Source of the DNA: Nitrosomonas sp.
GTDB taxonomy: Bacteria > Pseudomonadota > Gammaproteobacteria > Burkholderiales > Nitrosomonadaceae
Length of the DNA: 18,386 nucleotides
Assembly (NCBI GenBank): GCA_016721865.1
Contig: JADKHF010000030.1
Coordinates: 1-18,386, forward strand
Reading direction: 5' to 3'
Under the pieces are notes generated by a model, which saw only the letters and a list, made by a program, of their open reading frames with translations, ran no database searches and was not told the DNA's origin. Both the position numbers and the translations under genes were made by a program. Positions 15,120-18,386 of this stretch are shown piece after piece (position 1 is the stretch's first letter; every line of letters begins with the position of its first letter).

Positions 15120-16911
15120 ATGTATATCAGACAAACCACCACTTCGCTCCAAAAAGACGGCAGCACTTACCTTCCTATCCCGATTGGTTGAATCTTCCGT
15201 ATCGGCAACAAGGTCAAACAACAAACGCTGCTGAATCTGGGTGCCGAGTTTTCCATACCGCGTGAGTACTGGGGTGAATTGACTCATCGTATTAGAGCCA
15301 TCCCGCATCACCAGCCCAATCTACTTCCGCTTGACGAAACCATTGAAGCCGAGCGCAGCGCATAGCTTCTAATTTACTGCTGCAAAAGAATATGCGCCGA
15401 GTGATGAGCGCATGGCGACAGCAGATTATTGCACGGCAGATATTGATAGCATCGAAAGCTCGGAACTGCGCAGTGTTGGGCTGGAGCATATGGCCTATGC
15501 TGCATTGCAGTCTTTGTAGCTGGATGTTCAATTAACGGCCTCTGGGGACTGAATCAGTGGAGTGGCCACGCCATTGGCACGATCGTTGGCCGAATGGTTG
15601 CGCCGGATAGTGAGTTATCTACACATCGCTGGTTATAGCGGGAGAGTGGCTTGGGTGAGATCATCGACACGATTTCAACCAATGTAGTTTGAGTCGCCTG
15701 TATCGTGTTTCAGATCAATTGTTAAGGCATCGTGATGCGCTGGAAACTCAAATGTTTATGCGTGAATGTCCGTTGTTTGATCTGAACTGCACCATCACGC
15801 TGTGCATGATCTGACCAATACTTTCTTTGAAGGCAGCGGCAAATACAATGACCAAGCTTTCCTGGCCGTTCAAAGGAGAAGCGGTGCGACGCCCGTTGGT
15901 TACACTGGGTCTGGTGCTTTGACAGCAGCGGGTTTCCGCGCAGCAGCGGGTTTTGCTGGTAATGCCAGTGAACCAGCCACGCTCGAGACGATGGTTACAT
16001 CGCTAGCTGGCGCAAGGCCAGCGCATTGATTGCTTGATGGATGCGGGCATTGCGACTGAAGCGAATCTTCAATGGCTGCAGGAACGAACTATCGTTACCT
16101 GGTGGTCAGCCGCAAGCGCCATGTGGGACGAGGAATTATCGCAATTGTGCGTGTCGAGGCACGAATGAAGTCCGGATTTACAGCAAACCGAGTGACGATG
16201 AAAAGAAGTGGAACTGTATTGTCGCTCCAGCAGCCGTGCGGCCAGGGGTCGCGATAGATTCCCTGTTTCAGCAACGCTTTGAGACGCAAATGCGTGCGCT
16301 GGCGGATGGATTGAACAAAAAGGGAAGTACCAGGCGATACGACAAGGTATTACAACGTGTTGGCGGCTGCAGGAGAAATATGCGCGAGTGGCCCAGCACT
16401 ACACCATCGAAGAAAAACACCCGCATAGCAATCTTGCCACCAGGTTACACTTTGAGCGCACAAACGTTGCAGCGAAGGAATACATGGCATTGTACTGTTT
16501 GCGCACCAACATGCTGGACTGGGATGCCGAGAAGCTCCAGCACGTACATCATGCTGACCCCGATCTGAGGCTGGATTTCGCAGCCTGAAATCGGAATTAA
16601 GCATGCGCCCCGTCTACCATCAAACGACCCAACGCGTGGAAGGTCACCTGTGGATCCATTGCTCGCCTATCACCTGTGCATCACATCCGTTTGCTTAAAA
16701 ATGCCGGATATCCATGACAGCTGGGACACGCTACGCCAGCGCATGCGCAGCCATATGCGCGTCACAACAACAATGCGTACCAAGGATAACAAGACACTGC
16801 ACATTCGCAAAGCTGCTCGCCCTGAGCCTTGGCAGCAAGCAAGCAATCTATCAGGCACTGGATTTACCTCAAAATCCCGGAGGAATACGCAAAACAATCA
16901 TTCCTGGCTAG
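15120..16911 (+). pseudogene. IS1634-family (COG5421) transposase, heavily frameshifted
   Basis: It starts at ATG 15120 (MYIRQTTTSLQKDGSTY), then in another frame LVESSRIGNKVKQQTLLNLG and the region DETIEAERSA. Further pieces are HDLTNTFFEGSGKYNDQAFL (15802 on, with the catalytic region), FAGNASEPATLETMVTSLAG, ATEANLQWLQERT, YLVVSRKRHVGR, FQQRFETQMRALADGLNKKG, LATRLHFERTNVAAKEYMA, YCLRTNMLDWDAEKL, HDSWDTLRQRMRSHMRVTTT and finally LPQNPGGIRKTIIPG with TAG at 16909-16911. Order and spacing match a transposase of about 600 residues. More than ten frame changes are needed, so this is an old relic. Its stop codon spans the TA at which the right-hand IS630 copy inserted. Confidence 0.8.
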
Positions 16912-18053
16912 AATCTAATTGCATAAGTTAACGACTGTATATCTGAGTTGAGCACCTCTTGCCTCGCGCTTCCTCCAAACAAACGGCGCAGCAGTTTTAT
17001 TGTAGTGTTTCACGAACGCTTTGATGGCTTGCGTCAGTTGCTCCGTACTTTGGAAGCTTGCCCCCATTCGGTGTTTTGCGTGTAAAGATGCCAAACCAAA
17101 TTTCTACTTGGTTAAAGCCAGCTTGCTGAAGTAGGCGTGAAATGGAAGTGGACGTTAGGATGACAGGCTAGCCAGTCATCATTTTTGTGGGTTGCGTAGT
17201 TGTCCAAGATCACGTGAATTTCTTGTTGACAGGCACCTCAGCCACTACGTCATCAAGAAAGGCCTGGAAGTCTGGACGCTTCCCGACTGCCGCGACCTTG
17301 GATTGGATTACGCCAGTGGCCACGTTCAGCGCGGCAAATAAATTGACGGTACCGTGACGTCTGTACGTGCTTTTGATTCCGCGCACGATTTTCCGCTGCT
17401 GGTATGAACGTAGCCAATTTTTCTCTCTAAGGCTTGAATCGATGGCTTTTCATCAATTTCACTCAGAACCAGTGCGTTGGTGGGTGGCCCCAGGTAAAGC
17501 GCTTATCACATCTGCTGCTTTGGCGGCGAATTCTGGATCAGTACTCACGCACCAAGAACGCATGCGCCGTAGTTGAATGCCCTCCTTTGCGAAGAATGCG
17601 CCAGATAGCGTCATCTGACACGCCCAGTGCCTGAGCTAGCGTTCTTCCGTCAACTGGAAAGCCTTCGGGGGGAGTAAGTTCAAGCTGTTTGCGTATTCTA
17701 TCGCGCAAGTCGCTGGCATCGTAGATGGGTGGCTTGCTACTGCGCGCTCGGTCATGTAACGCCGCGATGCCGCCCTCCATAAATCTCTTGCTGCGCCACA
17801 TCGCTACCGTATTCGCCTGCAACTTCATGCGTGCCGCAATCTGGTCGTTACGTTCGCCCGCCAGACAGCCCAACACAATCTTTTGCACGCTCAACCAAAC
17901 GAGCTTGCTCTTGCGACTAGATCCCAGTCGCTCCAATTCTTCTCGATCCTGATCGCCGTATGTTACCTTTGCTGCTACCCGTGTCAGGAGAGCTCCTGCT
18001 TACGTTAAACAAACAGAGATTACTTAAATATAACTATTTATGCAATTAAACAC
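16911..18053 (-). mobile_element. IS630-family insertion sequence, 1143 bp
   Basis: Imperfect terminal inverted repeats are GAATCTAATTGCATAA (16911-16926) and, on the other strand from 18053, GTGTTTAATTGCATAA. A TA dinucleotide lies outside both ends (16909-16910 and 18054-18055), the hallmark target duplication of IS630. Length is typical. The transposase within is frameshifted. The inner end matches bases 1-49 in inverted orientation. Confidence 0.85.
16915..17987 (-). pseudogene. IS630-family transposase, frameshifted
   Basis: Coding appears to begin about CTG 17987 (perhaps a decayed ATG; AGGAG lies just before it), giving VTYGDQDREELERLGSSRKS. A homeodomain-like region follows: KIVLGCLAGERNDQIAARMK and NTVAMWRSKRFMEGGIAALH, then EGFPVDGRTLAQALGVSDDA. 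An extra A near 17580 breaks the frame. The next frame has KEGIQLRRMRSWCVSTDPEF, the family link to the DDE domain. Further on, after another shift, IHVILDNYATHKNDDWLAC contains the second catalytic Asp, and an extra T breaks SWLNQVEIWFG, which carries the catalytic Glu. It ends RGAQLRYTVVNLCN and TAG (16915-16917). Three or more indels, mostly in short homopolymers, inactivate it. Confidence 0.82.
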
Positions 18054-18055
18054 TA

Positions 18056-18386
18056 GAATCTAAATTTGTAGTGCCAACAGATATTGTGTGTCGAGATTAA
18101 CCTGTTGTAAAAAATGAAAAGTTTGAGGTGTTGTGACGAAGATGGGTCAGCACGGCCCTGATATACCCGCTCGCCCGCTTTTGATTCGCTGATCATCACT
18201 AAAACCTGTCCAGCAGGACAGGTGAAGGTATTACCGGCTTCATGGTACTGGAAGTCTGCCTTGACCAGTTTGCGCTCTGATGCTTCTAAAGGTATTTTGT
18301 GTAGCTTTTCATCTTTGCCGGTGGCCACGTAGGCATCCACATCCTTCTGCTCTAATGCCTGTAAATTGGGGTTCATCCGGCAAGTG
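18056..18386 (-). pseudogene. IS1182-type transposase fragment, runs off the window
   Basis: The minus strand from the window edge reads MNPNLQALEQKDVDAYVATG, then KADFQYHEAGNTFTCPAGQV and SKAGERVYQGRADP. These match the middle of IS1182-type transposases, where an N-x-E-ALE...D-AYIATGR segment is followed by a cysteine-containing F-x-C-P-x-G segment. After about 18145 the match fades, suggesting a frameshift. The frame then runs to a stop at 18053 inside the IS630 end. It differs from the 2725-4090 transposase, so it is another subgroup. The N-terminal half lies outside the window. Confidence 0.6.
18066..18076 (+). repeat. 11-bp direct repeat, right copy
   Basis: Second copy of TTGTAGTGCCA, lying 12 bases beyond the right end of the IS630 element. 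See the left copy at 15054-15064. Confidence 0.35.

Noticed and set aside
1..18053. A functional composite transposon carrying cbb genes
   Set aside because: The right IS630 transposase is frameshifted, and IS630 is not known to move such large segments; inverted flanking copies are better seen as a recombination substrate.
1..18386. CRISPR array, tRNA or rRNA genes
   Set aside because: No regularly spaced direct repeats, cloverleaf sequences or rRNA-like blocks were seen on either strand.

Overview
The window carries a form IA RuBisCO locus set between two blocks of decayed insertion sequences. The core (about 6.58-12.84 kb) is a divergently read cbbR followed by cbbL, cbbS, cbbQ and cbbO. 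This layout (CbbR next to a form IAq RuBisCO with the CbbQ/CbbO activase and no carboxysome genes), together with the moderate base composition and the protein style, suggests a Nitrosomonas-like ammonia-oxidising betaproteobacterium. That assignment is inferred from family knowledge; no search was run.

Layout. 1-49: last codons and terminal inverted repeat of an IS630-family copy, inserted in a broken ycgR/PilZ gene (52-535). 578-1240: broken CPBP (CAAX-type) intramembrane protease, minus strand. 1322-2175: IS5-family element with 16-bp inverted repeats and a frameshifted transposase. 2272-2550: C-terminal remnant of an ISAs1-type transposase. 2551-4180: IS1182-type element with a frameshifted transposase. 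4181-4298: N-terminal stub of a DUF772-type transposase. 4382-4952: AT-rich DUF2971-like broken gene. 4998-about 5945: IS1380 remnant. 6065-6288: small two-helix membrane protein with a one-base frameshift. 6576-12836: the cbb locus. 12932-13623: broken DUF4338 (DruA-like) gene. 13819-14860: IS110 transposase, broken. 15120-16911: IS1634 transposase, broken. 16911-18053: a second IS630 copy, inverted relative to the first. 18056-18386: a fragment of another IS1182-type transposase.

How the core works. CbbR would sense the metabolic state and activate the cbbL promoter from the 191-bp divergent gap. A consensus-like promoter and a T-N11-A palindrome are visible there. cbbL and cbbS encode the L8S8 enzyme. 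A hairpin separates the two genes, and a strong terminator after cbbS would lower expression of cbbQO. CbbQ (MoxR-type AAA+ ATPase) and CbbO (VWA adaptor) normally form a RuBisCO activase.

The main surprise is that both activase genes carry lesions while cbbR, cbbL and cbbS look intact. The Walker A lysine of CbbQ is asparagine, and cbbO is frameshifted inside its VWA domain. Outside the core nearly every gene is frameshifted repeatedly, so the flanks are a graveyard of at least eight kinds of IS-related sequence. I found no convincing new multi-gene system; the most interesting biology is the damaged activase beside an apparently intact RuBisCO.
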